From Azonexaceae bacterium (GTDB taxonomy: Bacteria > Pseudomonadota > Gammaproteobacteria > Burkholderiales > Rhodocyclaceae), in assembly GCA_009469665.1 (NCBI GenBank), contig SSTB01000063.1:1-6698 (forward strand): a stretch of DNA of 6,698 nt, given 5' to 3'. Made by a program: the position numbers and the translations under genes. This document shows, piece after piece, positions 5,801 through 6,698 of the stretch. The notes under the pieces were generated by a model that was not told the origin of the DNA, searched no databases, and was given only the letters and a program-made list of their open reading frames with translations. The first letter of the stretch is position 1; every line of letters starts with the position of its first letter.

Positions 5801-6698
5801 TTCCGGCTCTACCGGCAATGATTACCTGAAAGGGGGCTCCGGCGACGACACCATGAATGGCGGTTCGGACGACGATGAACTGTATGGCGACGAGGACGAC
5901 GACGATATCGAGGGTGATTCTGGTGACGATATCGTCATGGGGGGCTACGGAAATGACACGGTCGATGGCGATACCGGAGACGACCTTGTCGACGGCGAAG
6001 AAGGCAATGATTTGGTGCTTGGAAGTTCCGGCAATGATCGACTATATGGAGGCGAAGATAACGACACTCTGCAGGGTGGGGCCGGCAATGACACAATCGA
6101 CGGCTGGTCAGGAAGCGACTGGATAAGTTTTTCTGACAGCAATGATCCAGTAATCGTCAATCTTTTCGATGGCAGGGCCGACGGCGAGGATATCGGGCAC
6201 GATGTGTTCACCAATATCGACAATGTCATCGGCTCCAGCGATGACGACGTAATCGATGGCGACCATTACCAAAACATTCTTTTGGGTGGTGGAGGCGAAG
6301 ACCTGATCCGTGGCCACAATGACAATGACTCTCTCGATGGAGAGGATGGAAACGATATTGTCTGGGGTGATAGCGGGAACGATACGGTTCGCGGTGGCAG
6401 CGGAAATGACGAAGTTCGCGGCGGATTGGGAACTGATACTTTGTACGGTGACGATGGCGACGACGAACTTCGCGGAGAGCAGGATAATGACTGGCTTGAT
6501 GGTGGAATCGGCAATGACGTTGCCTTCTTCTGGGGCGAACGTAATGACTTCTTGGTTAGCCGCAACCCTGATGGCTCATTCACAGTAGCTGATGTTCGTC
6601 CCGTCAATCAGGAAGGTAGCGATAACGTTCGAAACGTCGAGATATTCCGTTTCTTCAGTGGCGACGTGAGCGCTGCCGATATTCTGAGCACTGCTCCG
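2817..6698 (+). CDS. Giant RTX protein: DUF4347, serralysin-type metalloprotease, PPC and RTX repeats (3' partial)
   Basis: One open frame of 1294 codons without a stop, continuing beyond the window. ATG 2817 follows GGGAGG (2805-2810), with an in-frame TGA at 2796. Residues 1 to about 160 are DUF4347 (IVSHGSTGQ with His59; LIYGCNVAQGD with Cys102; GSDVAAST). Residues 239-433 are a metzincin of the serralysin type (M10): HETLHALGLGH (334-344) binds zinc with Glu335 catalytic, and SVMSYF supplies the Met-turn (Met395) and the Tyr397 ligand. Residues 434-577 match the serralysin C-terminal domain, including EIENAVGGSGADTI and five RTX nonapeptides. Then follow a post-RTX module (578-628), an unrecognised segment (629-742), a PPC-like beta domain (743-866), a Pro-rich linker, and RTX blocks at 906-1103 and 1138-1236. 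RTX repeats bind calcium and fold outside the cell. No signal peptide is present, consistent with type I secretion. Probably a secreted or surface protease. Confidence 0.95.
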   Translation, partial: MISHLFFIDYRVEDVQTLIDALPADSAYYLLTPDSDGVEQIARITANYHDLASIQIVSHGSTGQILIGSTELNNGNLSDYQNQLQGIGQALSETGDILIYGCNVAQGDVGLQFITSISTLTGSDVAASTDPTGASYLHANAVLEAAAGLVETGVSLTQIALDSGGTLLGGGTYSIVDIAKYLREDFWYQMAVDNEPRSFNIDTSGTGANNGILLYNYSSLPWDLYDWGPYFDHDGLLPNTRTLVDSALDYLGEVLGIEFQETTSKGDEVDLYYSDDAGFKPNAITHHQLHSSGRPDVVNHRFVDAAYINIPKSWPDGDPKGIYDYDFLYQTIIHETLHALGLGHAGQYNGGDPNYNNGNPDYITDFSELDEPDYWSRHPNGTNIYLNDSWQQSVMSYFYNSKTTYNKDSSDCFLITPMAADFLALREYYDKNQTAFAGNTVYGLGSNIEESSGTAISNLFRYADENAFCIIDDSGNDTLDFSRFSGMSESEMRGQYINLTIASDSDTVGSISNIGGKIGNMVIAVGTEIENAVGGSGADTIKGNFKDNELSGNAGIDTFFGEGGNDTLDGGEDADIAYFEGVRSQYSITVGSESVTVIGPDDHDILKHIEAIRFSDGETLSIDSLPVPDGTTVGSPQPRISSDETILQVSRYQSASPQDTLGADIFVFDPKFFGLGVSLGETAGNTLEFLKTHVSVSSPSAGTFDFKIGTEFFVRLTDFDYFQVKGWETVTASQVSGLVDGSLSRDDFGQTNKTSGVLTSTAITAGTMTYKNGTIGTATDADRFSVILTAGQDYGFFGIADASSLDPLLRLYNDANYLLAANTSGAPGEISAMILYRPTASGTYYIEIAGENSSKGTYSVAIQNITGTSGADSLTPTPQPSDPSSPAYWTWQGTSGNDDPSPAALGGDSGDDRIRGHDGDDTLRGGTGNDVIWGDDDNDKLYGEDGRDTLMGGRNGDTLIGGYGDDTLYGEGSGDYLYGNSGNDYLHGGSGSDDLSGSTGNDYLKGGSGDDTMNGGSDDDELYGDEDDDDIEGDSGDDIVMGGYGNDTVDGDTGDDLVDGEEGNDLVLGSSGNDRLYGGEDNDTLQGGAGNDTIDGWSGSDWISFSDSNDPVIVNLFDGRADGEDIGHDVFTNIDNVIGSSDDDVIDGDHYQNILLGGGGEDLIRGHNDNDSLDGEDGNDIVWGDSGNDTVRGGSGNDEVRGGLGTDTLYGDDGDDELRGEQDNDWLDGGIGNDVAFFWGERNDFLVSRNPDGSFTVADVRPVNQEGSDNVRNVEIFRFFSGDVSAADILSTAP
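4413..4547 (+). repeat. RTX block 1: five nonapeptide repeats
   Basis: Five contiguous 27-bp units encode VGGSGADTI, KGNFKDNEL, SGNAGIDTF, FGEGGNDTL and DGGEDADIA. The first and fourth fit the calcium-binding consensus GGxGxDxUx best. This block is the RTX part of the serralysin C-terminal domain, directly following the protease. It is followed at once by the first post-RTX module. Confidence 0.9.
5532..6125 (+). repeat. RTX block 2: 22 contiguous nonapeptide repeats
   Basis: Twenty-two units of exactly nine residues (27 bp), without a single insertion or deletion, from GGDSGDDRI and RGHDGDDTL through QGGAGNDTI to DGWSGSDWI. Glycine at unit position 2, Asp at 7 and Leu/Ile/Val/Met at 9 are almost invariant. 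Units 13-15 are Asp-rich (NGGSDDDEL, YGDEDDDDI). Such arrays form a calcium-loaded parallel beta-roll after secretion. DNA identity between units is low, so the array is old rather than freshly duplicated. Confidence 0.95.
6228..6524 (+). repeat. RTX block 3: 11 contiguous nonapeptide repeats
   Basis: Eleven 27-bp units from IGSSDDDVI and DGDHYQNIL to RGEQDNDWL and DGGIGNDVA. It is separated from block 2 by a 34-residue non-RTX insertion (6126-6227: SFSDSNDPVIVNLFDG, then NIDNVIGSS), a spacer type often seen between RTX blocks in secreted proteins. The second post-RTX module follows directly. Confidence 0.93.

Noticed and set aside
5532..6524. Tandem 27-bp pattern as a CRISPR or satellite array
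   Set aside because: The periodicity comes from coding nonapeptides; there are no identical repeats or distinct spacers.
5945..6607. Ser/Pro-rich minus-strand frames over the RTX region
   Set aside because: Their low-complexity repeats are the reverse complement of the 27-bp RTX units.

Overview
The window looks like a chromosomal accessory region of a GC-rich proteobacterium. The LexA-type operator (CTGT-N8-ACAG), a dnaE2-type polymerase, a YefM/YoeB-type toxin-antitoxin pair and a type-I-secreted RTX protein all fit a gamma- or betaproteobacterium. I cannot name a genus.

Layout. Bases 1-156 (minus) are the first 52 codons of the error-prone polymerase DnaE2, preceded by a promoter whose -10 element is overlapped by a perfect 24-bp LexA palindrome (188-211). 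Bases 307-809 (plus) are a two-gene toxin-antitoxin operon whose genes overlap by 7 bp, with a candidate double GTAC operator in the promoter. Bases 810-1303 hold no convincing gene, but do hold a long imperfect hairpin whose mismatches are almost all G-U pairs on the plus strand. Bases 1304-2299 (minus) encode an extended short-chain dehydrogenase/epimerase. Bases 2300-2816 are a divergent intergenic region; its right third carries consecutive inverted repeats that would form the 5' leader of the next gene.

The main feature is one uninterrupted plus-strand reading frame from 2817 to the window end: 1294 codons, no stop, 3' end outside the window. It encodes a large multidomain secreted protein. 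In order, it has an N-terminal DUF4347 domain, a serralysin-type zinc metalloprotease (HETLHALGLGH plus the Met-turn SVMSYF), a serralysin C-terminal domain with five RTX repeats, a post-RTX module, an unrecognised segment, a PPC-like beta domain, a Pro-rich linker, 22 contiguous RTX nonapeptides, a short insertion, 11 more RTX repeats and a second copy of the post-RTX module. It has no N-terminal signal peptide, as expected for type I secretion; the secretion signal would lie beyond the window.

The genes do not form one pathway. The left part combines SOS mutagenesis and a toxin-antitoxin module. The epimerase and the giant RTX gene are divergently transcribed, and a functional link is not evident. 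The most interesting object is the DUF4347-metalloprotease-PPC-RTX fusion, with a possible second (cysteine-type) active site in its N-terminal domain and a marked GC drop inside the protease part.
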